Shown here in pieces: positions 43,909-52,963 of a stretch of DNA of 64,000 bases. Under the pieces are notes generated by a model. It saw only the letters and a program-made list of their open reading frames with translations, ran no database searches and was not told the origin of the DNA. The stretch's first letter is position 1; each line of letters opens with the position of its first letter. Origin of the DNA: DATKFM01 sp046154965 (GTDB lineage Bacteria > Pseudomonadota > Alphaproteobacteria > Dongiales > Dongiaceae); assembly GCA_046154965.1 (NCBI GenBank), contig JBJXDY010000010.1:1-64000 (forward strand). The letters are read 5' to 3'. Position numbers and translations under genes: made by a program.

Positions 43909-44686
43909 TGCGCCGCCTCCGTGCCAGCAATAGCTCCACGAGAACGACGAGGCCGATGGACACCGCAAAAACAAAGGTGCCGACTGCATTGGTCACCGGA
44001 TTGAGGCCGGTGCGCAGCAGGCTGAAGATAACGACGGGCAAAGTGACGTCGAACTTGCTCAGAAGCTGGGCGATGACGAATTCGTCCCAAGATAGGGTAA
44101 AAGCGATGAAAGACGCCGCCAGCAGCGCCGGCCAGAGCATGGGAATGGTGACGTAGATCAGCGCCTTGAATTCACTGGCGCCGAGATCGAGGGCGGCGCG
44201 CTCCACATTCGCCTGATGTTCGCCCATCTGGGAATAGATCACGGCGAAGCAGAGCGGCAGGTTGATGACGACATGGCCGAGGCCGACCGCGAACAGCGAC
44301 TTGCCGATGCCAAGTCCGTTGAAGACGATCAGCAGCCCGAGCGCGATGATGATGTAGGAAACGGTGATCGGCGCCATCAGCAGGAATTGCACCTGCGGCG
44401 CCCCGCGGCCCGGACGCCGGGCCAGCTTGAACGCGGCGAGAAACCCCAGCGCGGTTGCCGCCAGCGAACTGAGGCCGCCGACCAGCACCGAGTTGCCCAG
44501 CGCCTCCATCAGCTTGCGGTCGGCGAGCATCTTGTCGTACCAGCGCAACGAGAACCCCTTGAATGGCGGCACCGGCGCCAGGCCGTCCTGGAACGAGAAC
44601 TGCACCAGCACGACCACCGGCAGGAAGATGAAGATCACGGCGGCGATGACATAGAACACGGCCGGGAGATCGCGCGCTTTCATCAC
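43901..44686 (-). CDS. polyamine-type ABC transporter permease (PotC-like)
   Basis: The 261-residue protein has six membrane helices and the transport loop EHQANVERAALDLGASEFKA near residue 165, the EAA motif that docks onto the ATPase. VQFSFQDGLAPVPPFKGFSL is the typical first periplasmic segment of PotC. It overlaps the other permease gene at ATGA and the ATPase gene by 8 bp, which points to tightly coupled translation. Confidence 0.92.
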   Translation of the reverse strand: MMKARDLPAVFYVIAAVIFIFLPVVVLVQFSFQDGLAPVPPFKGFSLRWYDKMLADRKLMEALGNSVLVGGLSSLAATALGFLAAFKLARRPGRGAPQVQFLLMAPITVSYIIIALGLLIVFNGLGIGKSLFAVGLGHVVINLPLCFAVIYSQMGEHQANVERAALDLGASEFKALIYVTIPMLWPALLAASFIAFTLSWDEFVIAQLLSKFDVTLPVVIFSLLRTGLNPVTNAVGTFVFAVSIGLVVLVELLLARRRRNG

Positions 44687-45543
44687 ACCCGCTCCATCCG
44701 CAGATAGCGCGCGAACAGCAGATAGGCGGCGGTGACTACCAGCATCAGAATCATGCTGAGCGCCGACGCCATCGGGAAATCGGCGGCGCGGCCGATCTGC
44801 AGCATGATCGCCTGGGGCAGCAGCAGCTCCTTGCCGCCACCGAGGATCTGCGGCGTGATGTAGTCGCCGACCGCGAGCACGAACGTCAGGAAAGCGCCGA
44901 CCGCGACGCCGGGCAAGCTCAGCGGCAATGTCACATGCAGGAAGGTCTGGAAACCATTGGCGCCGAGATCCGCCGCAGCCTTACGGTATGACTCTTTGAT
45001 CTGCGAGAGATTGGCGTAGATGGTCAGCGTCAACAGCATCACGAAGAAGTGCACGAAGCCCAGGACGGTGGCGCCGCGCGTATTGCCCAGTCCGATCGGG
45101 CCATCGATGATGCCGAGATCGAGCAAGGTCTGGCTGATGATGCCATTCTCCGACAACACCAGCAGCCAGCTATAGGAGCGTATCACGTAAGACGTCCAGA
45201 ACGGCAGCACGATGGCCACGAGCGCCACCCGCTGCCATCGCTTGGGTACGCGATAGGCCAGGATATAGGCCAGCGGATAGGCGGCAAGCACACTGAGGAT
45301 CGTGACTGTGACCGTGACTTCGATGGAATTGATGAGCGCACTGACGAATGCGCCGTCGCTGCGGCTGAGGAAGCCGCGATAATTGTCCAGCGTCCAGGTG
45401 AGGACGGTGTGGCCGCCAATTCGCTCCGACAAGCTGACCAGCGCCATGGCCATCAGCGGCGCCACAAAGCAGGCGGCGGTGAACAGCAGCGCCGGCGCAG
45501 CGCCCCATTTGTTGACCGACAGCCAGTTTTTGTCGGCGGCCAT
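44683..45543 (-). CDS. polyamine-type ABC transporter permease (PotB-like)
   Basis: The 286-residue protein has six helices. FWTSYVIRSYSWLLVLSENG is a strong PotB-type signature and ESYRKAAADLGANGFQTFLH is the EAA loop. LVSLSERIGG and DNYRGFLSR in the first periplasmic loop are also usual. Together with the PotC-like subunit it forms the channel. It lies 17 bp after the PLP enzyme gene. Confidence 0.92.
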   Translation of the reverse strand: MAADKNWLSVNKWGAAPALLFTAACFVAPLMAMALVSLSERIGGHTVLTWTLDNYRGFLSRSDGAFVSALINSIEVTVTVTILSVLAAYPLAYILAYRVPKRWQRVALVAIVLPFWTSYVIRSYSWLLVLSENGIISQTLLDLGIIDGPIGLGNTRGATVLGFVHFFVMLLTLTIYANLSQIKESYRKAAADLGANGFQTFLHVTLPLSLPGVAVGAFLTFVLAVGDYITPQILGGGKELLLPQAIMLQIGRAADFPMASALSMILMLVVTAAYLLFARYLRMERV

Positions 45544-45560
45544 CGCCTTGTTTCCGCAGC

Positions 45561-46913
45561 CTAGGCCGTATTGCGACCGGCGGCGCGGATCATGGCCTGC
45601 AGGCTACGGTCCACATCGGACTCCGTCGTGGCCCAGGACGAGACGCTGATACGCATCGCGGTCCGTCCCTGCCATTCGGTGCCGCCGCAGAAGCAGGTGC
45701 CGTCATCCCGCAATGCCGCGATGGTGCGCTGGGTTTTCTCACGATCACCGAAGGAGACCAGCACCTGGTTCAGCACCACGTCGTTGAGCACCTCGAACCC
45801 GGCATTGCGCAAACCAACGGCAAATCGCTCGGCATGGCGGCAGCAGCGTTCCACCAACTCGGCAAGACCGGACCGGCCGAGGGATTTCAGCGCGGCCCAG
45901 GCATCGACGCCTCGCGCCCGCCGCGAAAGTTCCGGCGTGTAGTCGCTGGGCTTACGATCGCCGGTTTCCGAAAGATAGGCCGCCGTGACCGCCATGGCCC
46001 GCTTGAGCGCCGCGCCATCGCGCACGATCGCCAAGCCGCTGTCATAGGGAACGTTGAGCCATTTGTGCAGATCGGTCGCCCAGGAGTCGGCCTGCTCGAT
46101 GCCCACCACCAGATGCCGCCGCGCGGGCGCAGCCGCGGCCCAGAGGCCGAACGCGCCGTCCACATGCGCCCAGGCGCCGGCACGACGCGCCATCGCCAGC
46201 ACTTCGGCAATGGGATCGAAGGCGCCGCTATTCACATTGCCCGCCTGCAGGCAGACGATCGCCGGGCCGCTGATTTCAGGGAATCGATCGGCGCGCATGC
46301 GGCCCTGGCCGTCCACGGGAACGCGAACGACGCGACTGCGGCCGAGGCCCAGCAGCCCCAGGGCCTTCAGCACGCTGACATGAACCTCCTCGCCGACCGC
46401 CACGGTGATCGGCGGCGCGCCGAACAGGCCGTCGGCTTCCACGTCCCAGCCGGCTTGTTTCAACACCGCCTGACGAGCCGCCGCCAGGCAAGTGAAGTTC
46501 GCCATTGTCGCGCCGGTGACAAAGCCCGCCGCACAATCCGCCGGTAACTTCACCGCCTCCAGGATCCAGCGCAGGGCGACCTTCTCGAACGCCGCGGCGC
46601 CCGGTGACGGCAGAACACCCGCGGCATTCTGATCCCAGGCGGTTGCCAGCCAGTTGGCCGCCAGCGCCGCCGGCAGCGACCCGCCGATCACCCAGCCGAA
46701 GAACCGGCGGCCTGCCATCGCCATGCTGGCAGGCGAGCCGATCTCGTCGAGACGCGCCAGCACAGCGGCTGGATGTTCCGGCTTCTCCGGCAGCGGCTCG
46801 TCGAGTTGGGCGAGCGCGGCGACCGCTTGCGGCGTCGGCGAAACGGGGCGTGCGTCGACTGTCTCCAGATAGCGGATCGCCCGCTCGGCGGCCGCGGTCA
46901 GTAAATCCCGCAC
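45561..46913 (-). CDS. PLP-dependent group II decarboxylase
   Basis: The 450-residue enzyme of the aromatic/glutamate decarboxylase fold has the cofactor-stacking histidine in EEVHVSVLKALG, the Asp in AHVDGAFGLW, and the Schiff-base lysine in WATDLHKWLNVPYDSG. MANFTCLAAARQAVL is also characteristic. It removes CO2 from an amino acid, or acts as a related lyase; the substrate is not visible. Its location inside the ABC operon, between the binding protein and the permeases, suggests that it works on the imported compound. Confidence 0.88.
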   Translation of the reverse strand: MRDLLTAAAERAIRYLETVDARPVSPTPQAVAALAQLDEPLPEKPEHPAAVLARLDEIGSPASMAMAGRRFFGWVIGGSLPAALAANWLATAWDQNAAGVLPSPGAAAFEKVALRWILEAVKLPADCAAGFVTGATMANFTCLAAARQAVLKQAGWDVEADGLFGAPPITVAVGEEVHVSVLKALGLLGLGRSRVVRVPVDGQGRMRADRFPEISGPAIVCLQAGNVNSGAFDPIAEVLAMARRAGAWAHVDGAFGLWAAAAPARRHLVVGIEQADSWATDLHKWLNVPYDSGLAIVRDGAALKRAMAVTAAYLSETGDRKPSDYTPELSRRARGVDAWAALKSLGRSGLAELVERCCRHAERFAVGLRNAGFEVLNDVVLNQVLVSFGDREKTQRTIAALRDDGTCFCGGTEWQGRTAMRISVSSWATTESDVDRSLQAMIRAAGRNTA

Positions 46914-46937
46914 GATGTCCCCTTCGACGCCAGCGGA

Positions 46938-48008
46938 TCAGGCGTTCAGCATTTCCGTCCAGACATCGTTCAACGCCGTATCCAGGTCCGCGTCAACCTG
47001 GAGATAGTGGTGCGATTTCGCCAGGAAGGTCGGCTGTTCATCCCAGCGCAGGCGCTTCTTCTGCGTGTCGTCCAGGTTGGCGTTCTTGTTCGCGGGCATG
47101 GCCCAATAGCAGGCGGACGTCGCCAGCCGCGCTTGGCCGTCCGGGCTCAGGATGTACTGAACGAACTTGGTCGCGTTCTCCACCCGCGCCGAGTCCTTGA
47201 AGATCGCCAGCGACTGCATCCAGCGCACGCCGCCTTCGTCGGGCAGCACCCAGTCGAGCGCCGGGTTCTCGCCCATCAGGCCGGCCACGGCATATTCGCC
47301 GCCGCCGGTGATGATGTCGGCGGAGCCGCTGATGAGCGCGTTCTGCACCGTCACCACATCGCCCACCAGGGCTGCCTGCTTCTTCATCTCCAGCAGCTTC
47401 TCGCGGATCGGCGGGATATGATCCTTGTTCAACTCATTCGGTTTGATCCCCAGGCCGATGGCCACCATGGCGATGACGGGGTTGTAGTAGTCATAGATGG
47501 CGACGCGGCCTTTGTACTTGCCGTTCCACATCACCTCGGACTTACGCATGTCCGCGGGATCGACCTTGGTGTTGTCGTAGGAGAAGCAGTTGTAGCCGAA
47601 CTTCTCCGTAACGCCGTAGGTCTTGCCGTCGACATTGTTGAACTCCGGCGACTGCACTTCGGCGAAGATATCCGCCATCGGATAGTCGCCGGGATCGATC
47701 TCCGCAAGACGTCCCGCTTCAACCATGCGCTTCACGTCGACGGTGTCGACGACCAGCACGTCCCAATCGCCGGGCTGGGACTGCTCCAGCAGCGCCAGCG
47801 CCTCGCCTGTGGTGCCGAATTCCTTGGTATTGACCTTGATGCCGGTGGCCTGCTCGAACGGACCGAGCAGATTGGGATCGGTGTGATCGCACCAGACCAG
47901 CGCGTTGATCTCGTCGGCGGCGCGCGAAGCACGCGGCAAGAAGCTGGCGGCGGTCAAAGCGGCAGCGCCGCCGAACAAGCGGCGGCGGGAAAACATCGGA
48001 CGATTCAT
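46938..48008 (-). CDS. polyamine-type ABC transporter substrate-binding protein (PotD-like)
   Basis: The 356-residue periplasmic protein is exported by a Tat-like signal (FSRRRLFGGAAALTAASFLP, cleavage near ASRA-AD). The mature domain starts INALVWCDHTDPNLLGPFEQ and carries a GVTEKFGYNCFSYDN segment and WVLPDEGGVRWMQSLAIFK, typical of the spermidine/putrescine-binding family. It is first in the operon, 24 bp before the decarboxylase gene. The divergent TetR gene 121 bp away is the probable regulator. Confidence 0.92.
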   Translation of the reverse strand: MNRPMFSRRRLFGGAAALTAASFLPRASRAADEINALVWCDHTDPNLLGPFEQATGIKVNTKEFGTTGEALALLEQSQPGDWDVLVVDTVDVKRMVEAGRLAEIDPGDYPMADIFAEVQSPEFNNVDGKTYGVTEKFGYNCFSYDNTKVDPADMRKSEVMWNGKYKGRVAIYDYYNPVIAMVAIGLGIKPNELNKDHIPPIREKLLEMKKQAALVGDVVTVQNALISGSADIITGGGEYAVAGLMGENPALDWVLPDEGGVRWMQSLAIFKDSARVENATKFVQYILSPDGQARLATSACYWAMPANKNANLDDTQKKRLRWDEQPTFLAKSHHYLQVDADLDTALNDVWTEMLNA

Positions 48009-48078
48009 CTGTTTCTCCCTGACTTATGCCGGCGAATTCGGCCGGGCGCCGAGACCACCGACGGTTCTTGTTGCGAAA

Positions 48079-48107
48079 AAAATGAACCAACTATAAATTT
48101 AGGTCAA
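48079..48107 (-). promoter_or_regulatory. Candidate promoter of the ABC/decarboxylase operon
   Basis: On the minus strand TTGACC (48107-48102) and CATTTT (48084-48079) are separated by 17 bp of AT-rich DNA, about 70 bp upstream of the binding-protein start. The region is markedly AT-rich compared with its surroundings and is shared with the TetR gene. Confidence 0.35.
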
Positions 48108-48129
48108 CCCTCAAATTTTTTCGATAGCG

Positions 48130-48744
48130 ATGGCCGGACTCCGCGAACGACAGAAGGTGAAACGCCGGCGCGATATTCTCGCCGCCGCCGCCGTCCTGTT
48201 CAAGCGCGACGGATTCGCCGACGCCGCTATCGAGCAAATCGCCGACAATGCCGGCCTGTCCGCGGGCACGGTCTATAACTACTTCCCCTCCAAGGGCGAC
48301 CTGCTGCTGGCCCTGGTGGCGCTGGACGGCCAGGAGGTGCGCGCCGCCGGCGCCGCCATCGTCGAGGCGCCGCCGGCCGATCCGGTGAAGGCCGCCTGCC
48401 GATTGCTCGAGGTCTATGTCGACCATGCGCTGGTGCATCTGGATAAGCGCCTGTGGCGGCAGATGATGGCCAACGCGCTGGCCTTCGCCGACACGCCGCT
48501 GGGCGCCGGCTATCGCGAGCTGGACCACAAGCTGGCCGAGCAGGTGGGCGATCTTCTCGGCGCCCTCCAGGCCAAGGGCCGCCTCGCCCGCGGGATCAAC
48601 TGCACCGACGCCGGCCAGGTGCTGTTCTTCATCTGCAATCAGCTGTTCATGGAGTTCGTCGCCGACGACGCCATGCCGCGCGCGCGCATGAAGGAGCGAA
48701 TGTTCCGCCAAGTAAAGCTGGCGTTCGATGGATTTCTGCCCTGA
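48130..48744 (+). CDS. TetR-family transcriptional regulator
   Basis: The 204-residue protein has the TetR N-terminal helix-turn-helix (RRRDILAAAAVLFKRDGFAD, then IADNAGLSAGTVYNYFPSKG) and a C-terminal helical ligand domain of the usual size. It is transcribed away from the ABC/decarboxylase operon and is probably its repressor, with the transported or decarboxylated amine as effector. ATG 48130 agrees with the family start. Confidence 0.93.
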   Translation: MAGLRERQKVKRRRDILAAAAVLFKRDGFADAAIEQIADNAGLSAGTVYNYFPSKGDLLLALVALDGQEVRAAGAAIVEAPPADPVKAACRLLEVYVDHALVHLDKRLWRQMMANALAFADTPLGAGYRELDHKLAEQVGDLLGALQAKGRLARGINCTDAGQVLFFICNQLFMEFVADDAMPRARMKERMFRQVKLAFDGFLP

Positions 48745-48865
48745 GCCAACAACAAATCTTCACGCAATTTTAACCACATATGTCCAATTTCCTCAGATTC
48801 CAGTTTCGGGTGAAACTGGCTGGCGGCGCTGTGGTCCGCCGGCCAATCTCAGAGGGGGAAACGGC

Positions 48866-49222
48866 ATGAGCGAAGCACAAAACGTAGGCGCCGCGGAAGA
48901 CAGCGGCAGCACCGCCAATCTGGTTTACATCCTTTATCTGGTCGGCCTCGTGGTGGGAATCACCGGGATCGTGGGCCTGATCATGGCCTATATGAACCGG
49001 AGCAGCGCCCCGGCCTGGGTGCAGTCGCACTACACGTTCCAGATCAGGACCTTCTGGATCGGCCTGCTCGGCAGCGTGATCGGCATCGCGCTCAGTTTCA
49101 TCCTGATCGGGTTCCTGGTGCTGGCGGCCGTTGCGATCTGGTTCATCATCCGCTGCGTCAAAGGCATGCAGTATGTGAGCCGGCGCGAGGCCTATCCCAA
49201 TCCCGAGTCCTGGACCTGGTAG
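48866..49222 (+). CDS. DUF4870-type small membrane protein
   Basis: The 118-residue protein has three hydrophobic helices (about 22-45, 62-90, 92-108) and the family's middle motif with a Tyr/Phe pair, SHYTFQIRTFWIG. It ends SRREAYPNPESWTW. The family function is unknown. GAGGGGG lies seven bases before ATG 48866, which supports this start over upstream codons. Confidence 0.88.
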   Translation: MSEAQNVGAAEDSGSTANLVYILYLVGLVVGITGIVGLIMAYMNRSSAPAWVQSHYTFQIRTFWIGLLGSVIGIALSFILIGFLVLAAVAIWFIIRCVKGMQYVSRREAYPNPESWTW

Positions 49223-49350
49223 ACTGCCCGGCGGGCGGCTGATCCTCAGCCGCTGCAGCCCGGTTCAGATGCATCGACCTCCCTGCCCTTGCCTATGGGG
49301 GCCGGGGAAGCGGTAAACTCGCGCTCAGGAATCTTCAGGGAGCGCGGACG

Positions 49351-50304
49351 ATGCCCAAGACCCTCTACCAGCCCCTCGGCGGCAACCAAATGCCGCGCTT
49401 CGGCGGGCCGGCGACGATGATGCGCCTGCCGCTGCTGCCGGGCGCCAAGGGCCTGGACGTCTGCTTCGTCGGCGTGCCCTTGGACACCGGCACCTCCAAC
49501 CGCCCGGGCTCGCGGTTCGGGCCGCGGCAGATCCGCGCCGAGAGCTGTCTGATCCGGCCGTACAACATGGCGACGCGGGCGGCGCCGTTTGACAGCCTGT
49601 CGATCGCCGACATCGGCGATGTGGCGATCAACACTTTCGATCTCAAGAAATCGATCCCGATCATCGAAGCCGCCTACGACGAGATCCTCGGCCATGACTG
49701 CAAGCCGCTGACCATGGGCGGCGACCATACGATCGCCATCCCGATCCTGCGGGCGATGAAGCGCAAGCACGGCCCGGTCGGCCTGATCCATATCGACGCC
49801 CATGCCGATATCAACGACACCATGTTCGGCGAAAAGATCGCCCATGGCACGCCGTTCCGCCGCGCCGTCGAAGAAGGCCTGCTGGACTGCAAGCGCTGCG
49901 TGCAGATCGGCCTGCGCGCGACCGGCTATGCGGCAGACGATTTCGACTGGCCGCGGCAGCAGGGCTTCCGCGTCGTGCAGGCGGAAGAATGCTGGTACAA
50001 GTCGCTGGCGCCGCTGATGGCGGAGGTGCGCGAGCAGGTGAAGGGCGGGCCGGTCTATTTCAGCTTCGATATCGACGGGCTCGATCCCAGCTACGCGCCG
50101 GGCACCGGCACGCCGGAGATCGGCGGCCTGACCGTACCGCAAGCGCTGGAGATCATCCGGGGCAGCCGCGGGCTCGATCTCGTCGGCGGCGATCTGGTGG
50201 AAGTGGCGCCGGCCTATGACGTCTCCGGAAACACGTCCCTGACCGCGGCCAATCTGCTGTTCGAGATGCTCTGCGTGATGCCGGGCGTCGCGTATCGCAA
50301 CTGA
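49351..50304 (+). CDS. gbuA: guanidinobutyrase (agmatinase/arginase family)
   Basis: The 317-residue Mn-dependent ureohydrolase closely follows Pseudomonas guanidinobutyrase: LYQPLGGNQMPRFGG, PYNMATRAAPFDSLS, IAHGTPFRRAVEEGLLDC and VVQAEECWYKSLAPLMAEVR (in part). Metal ligands are in GGDHTI, DAHADIND and SFDIDGLDP. The expected reaction is 4-guanidinobutanoate to GABA plus urea; agmatine is the alternative substrate. The secreted-protein gene follows 11 bp later. It fits the polyamine/arginine theme of the region. Confidence 0.88.
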   Translation: MPKTLYQPLGGNQMPRFGGPATMMRLPLLPGAKGLDVCFVGVPLDTGTSNRPGSRFGPRQIRAESCLIRPYNMATRAAPFDSLSIADIGDVAINTFDLKKSIPIIEAAYDEILGHDCKPLTMGGDHTIAIPILRAMKRKHGPVGLIHIDAHADINDTMFGEKIAHGTPFRRAVEEGLLDCKRCVQIGLRATGYAADDFDWPRQQGFRVVQAEECWYKSLAPLMAEVREQVKGGPVYFSFDIDGLDPSYAPGTGTPEIGGLTVPQALEIIRGSRGLDLVGGDLVEVAPAYDVSGNTSLTAANLLFEMLCVMPGVAYRN

Positions 50305-50315
50305 GGCCAAGTGTC

Positions 50316-50933
50316 ATGAGTCGATTGTTGGCTGCGGCGCTTCTCATGCTGCTGATGGGCACTGCGAGCGAGACACGCGCCGACAACCCGCCGGCAACGC
50401 TGCAATCCGGCGGCGCCATGACCAAGCTGCAGAAGAAGCAGGCCGCCTTCGCCGAGAAATGGGGCCGGGCGCTGTTCGACGCCTACAATACAGCCGGCAA
50501 GGTCTCGGACATCACGATGGACCGCTCGCTCGCTACCGCCACGAGCGCCGTCACCGACAAGTGCGATGTCCGCTATCGCGCGCTGCTGGTGATTCCGCCG
50601 GGCATTTCGACCGACCGGCTCGCGGTCTACTATATCGGTACCCCGCAGGACGGCGCGGAGGTCATGATCGGCCGGCACTACCGCGTCATCGTCAGCGGCG
50701 ACGGCAAGACCGCGCAATCGGTGACGCCCTCGACCAAGGACTGCACGTTCGTCGCGCCCGATGTTGTCGGCCAGGGCACGTCCGGCGTGCTGACATCCGA
50801 TCCTGACATCCCCGCGCCGACCGACATCCATGTGTTCTTGAGCCTCGTCACGGGGCAGACACTCTTCGTCGGCACGAAGGCAGGATATTGGCGGGTGAAT
50901 CAAGGAAAGATCGAGCTGCTGAAATCGCACTAG
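50316..50933 (+). CDS. secreted protein of unknown function
   Basis: I do not recognise this 205-residue protein. It has a signal peptide (cleavage near TRA-DN, residue 22) and two cysteines in the mature chain (TDKCDVRYR and TKDCTFVAP) that could form a disulfide. No membrane segments follow, so it should be periplasmic. It is 11 bp downstream of gbuA and may be co-transcribed, but nothing in it suggests a metabolic role. Confidence 0.75.
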   Translation: MSRLLAAALLMLLMGTASETRADNPPATLQSGGAMTKLQKKQAAFAEKWGRALFDAYNTAGKVSDITMDRSLATATSAVTDKCDVRYRALLVIPPGISTDRLAVYYIGTPQDGAEVMIGRHYRVIVSGDGKTAQSVTPSTKDCTFVAPDVVGQGTSGVLTSDPDIPAPTDIHVFLSLVTGQTLFVGTKAGYWRVNQGKIELLKSH

Positions 50934-51033
50934 CTATTTCTCAGAAAGGCGATTTCGCCCGGTCAACGGCACCCATTGACCAAATGCCGCAACCCGGTAG
51001 CAATGGAGCGTCAATAGGCCACGATAGTGCATC

Positions 51034-52371
51034 ATGCCCCGCCCGATCGATCCTTTCACCTCCAGCCCATCCCTTCCCGGCCGCGCCGATGTGGTGATCA
51101 TCGGCGGCGGCATTGCCGGCGTATCGGCGGCGCTGTTCCTGGCACAGAAGGGCGTGTCGGTCGCCGTGGTGGAGAAAGGCGCCATCGGCGGCGAGCAGTC
51201 GAGCCGCAATTGGGGCTTCTGCCGGCAGCAGGGCCGCGACCCCCGGGAGATCCCGCTGACCATCGAGTCGCTGCGGTTGTGGCGCGGCATGAACGAGACG
51301 GTCGACGGCGAGACCGGGTTCCGCCCGGCCGGCGTTCTCTATCTCTCCCATGACGAGAAGTCGGCGGCACAGCGGGAGGAATGGTTGGAGTACGCACGGC
51401 CCTATCAGCTCGATACCAAGGTCATCACAGGCGATGAGCTGAAGGACCTGTTGCCGGGCGCGGCGCGGACCTGGGAGCATGGCCTCTACACCAAGAGCGA
51501 CGGCCGCGCCGAACCGTCGAAGGCCACGTCCGCCATCGCCCGCGCCGTGCAGCGCCTGGGCGGCCATGTGCTGCAGGACTGCGCCGCGCGCGGACTCGAG
51601 GCTTCGGCGGGCAAGGTCTCCGCTGTGATCACCGAAAGGGGCCGGATCGCCTGCAACGCCGCGGTGCTGGCGGGCGGCGCCTGGTCGCGGCTGTTCTGCG
51701 ACAGCCTGGGAATCACCCTGCCCCAGCTCACCTTCCGGTCATCGGTGTTTCGCACGGCGCCGGTCGAGAAGCCGCCGGAGACGTCGCTCTATGCCACCGG
51801 CCCGAAAGGCTTCGCCACGCGGACGCGGATCGACGGCGGCGTCACCGTCGCCCATGGCGGGCTGAGCGACGTGGATATCGGGCCGGAGCATTTCCGCTTC
51901 TTCTTCACCTTCTGGAAGGCGCTGCATGCGGAGAAGAGCGGCTTCCGCCTGCGGTTCGGCAAGCGCTTCCTGGAGCAGCTGGCGACGCCCAAGCGCTGGG
52001 CGCTGGACCAGCAGAGCCCGTTCGAGAAGGTCCGGGTGCTCGATCCCGCGCCATCGGAGGACCTGCTCGACGAGGCGATGGCCAATCTTCGCGCGGCTTT
52101 TCCGGTGTTCCAGGACGCGCAGATCCTGGACAAGTGGGCCGGCTATATCGACGCCACGCCGGATGCCGTGCCGGTGATCTCGGCGGTGGAATCCCTGCCC
52201 GGTTTCTTCATCTCCACCGGCTATTCCGGCCATGGCTTCGGCATCGGGCCCGGCGCCGGGCGGCTGATGGCGGAGCTGGTGACGGGCGCTCCGCCGGTGG
52301 TCGACCCCACACCCTACCGCTTCTCCCGCTTCTCCGACGGCAGCAGGATCGAGGCCATCGCCGGGGTTTAG
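51034..52371 (+). CDS. FAD-dependent oxidoreductase, PuuB/OrdL-like
   Basis: The 445-residue DAO-fold flavoprotein has the FAD motif DVVIIGGGIAGVSAALFLAQ, EQSSRNWGFCRQQGRDPREI (a motif region of gamma-glutamylputrescine oxidase-like proteins) and the closing GYSGHGFGIGPGAGRLMAEL. It should oxidise an amine or N-substituted amino acid with O2 or a carrier. The neighbourhood (gbuA, polyamine transporter, PuuC-like dehydrogenase elsewhere) points to polyamine or guanidino catabolism. ATG 51034 leaves a short leader before the FAD motif, as usual. Confidence 0.88.
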   Translation: MPRPIDPFTSSPSLPGRADVVIIGGGIAGVSAALFLAQKGVSVAVVEKGAIGGEQSSRNWGFCRQQGRDPREIPLTIESLRLWRGMNETVDGETGFRPAGVLYLSHDEKSAAQREEWLEYARPYQLDTKVITGDELKDLLPGAARTWEHGLYTKSDGRAEPSKATSAIARAVQRLGGHVLQDCAARGLEASAGKVSAVITERGRIACNAAVLAGGAWSRLFCDSLGITLPQLTFRSSVFRTAPVEKPPETSLYATGPKGFATRTRIDGGVTVAHGGLSDVDIGPEHFRFFFTFWKALHAEKSGFRLRFGKRFLEQLATPKRWALDQQSPFEKVRVLDPAPSEDLLDEAMANLRAAFPVFQDAQILDKWAGYIDATPDAVPVISAVESLPGFFISTGYSGHGFGIGPGAGRLMAELVTGAPPVVDPTPYRFSRFSDGSRIEAIAGV

Positions 52372-52388
52372 GAGCGCCGTCGGCTCTC

Positions 52389-52493
52389 GAGCCATGCAGA
52401 AAATGCATGACTCTCCACTGGACGCACTCAACCCCATGGAGGCTGAAAACCGAGCAAGAAAATTGCCGAGCCATGCGGTTTTCGCATGGCTCG
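52389..52493. repeat. Pair of GAGCCATGC hairpins
   Basis: The first copy is GAGCCATGC (52389-52397) with GCATGACTC (52405-52413). The second is CGAGCCATGCG (52467-52477), loop GTTTT, CGCATGGCTCG (52483-52493), perfect over 11 bp. They lie 78 bp apart in the same orientation, like paired REP units, downstream of the oxidoreductase gene. Confidence 0.7.
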
Positions 52494-52667
52494 CAGGTCC
52501 GCCATCCTATCAAGCGACCGTCATACAATCAGCCCGCGCGGTACGCACCGGCGCTCAATATGCGATTCACGATGTCCAAAATCGAGGCCGCAGGGCATGC
52601 TCGCGGCGGTTGTAAAGTATATCAGGATGGTACGGGATTGCAAGGAATTTGGTCCTTCGAAGAAAAT

Positions 52668-52845
52668 CCCCCTCTCCCCTTGGGGAGAGGGGGTAGGGAG
52701 TGAGGGTTGGTGCGCGAAAGCGGGTAAGGGACGAATAGGTTCTCACATGCGTCGGTCGCAGTTTGTACAAATGGTCGCTTGGCTGGCGCAGCGGCAAGAA
52801 AGAGCCCTCACCCCCTGCCCCCTCTCCCACACGGGGAGAGGGGGG
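52668..52845. repeat. Two CCCCTCTCCCC-type palindromes
   Basis: The first (52668-52693) is a perfect 26-bp palindrome, CCCCCTCTCCCC-TT-GGGG and complement. The second (52818-52845) is similar with a loop of ACAC. The same core forms the terminator after gmaS (13582-13618). They are a second family of dispersed palindromes, distinct from the GTCATCCCC family. Confidence 0.7.
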
Positions 52846-52963
52846 TCAAAATCCGCTGTAACAATTCTCCCCCTTCATCCGGCCCTCGCCGGGATGATAT
52901 AATGCCTGTATCCGCGGGCGCCGTTCTCGCGGCGGTCCGCGTGGTCCGACAAGGAGACCCGCG

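Larger units (their letters stand above)
52372..52963. other. 592-bp intergenic region rich in palindromes
   Basis: No gene is supported. It holds two related hairpins (52389-52413 and 52467-52493) and two CCCCTCTCCCC-type palindromes (52668-52693 and 52818-52845), described separately. The last 40 bp contain the CBS-protein ribosome binding site (AAGGAG). Confidence 0.6.

Noticed and set aside
52668..52845. CCCCTCTCCCC palindromes as a CRISPR-like array
   Set aside because: Only two imperfect copies are present, each an independent hairpin, without regular spacers or cas genes.
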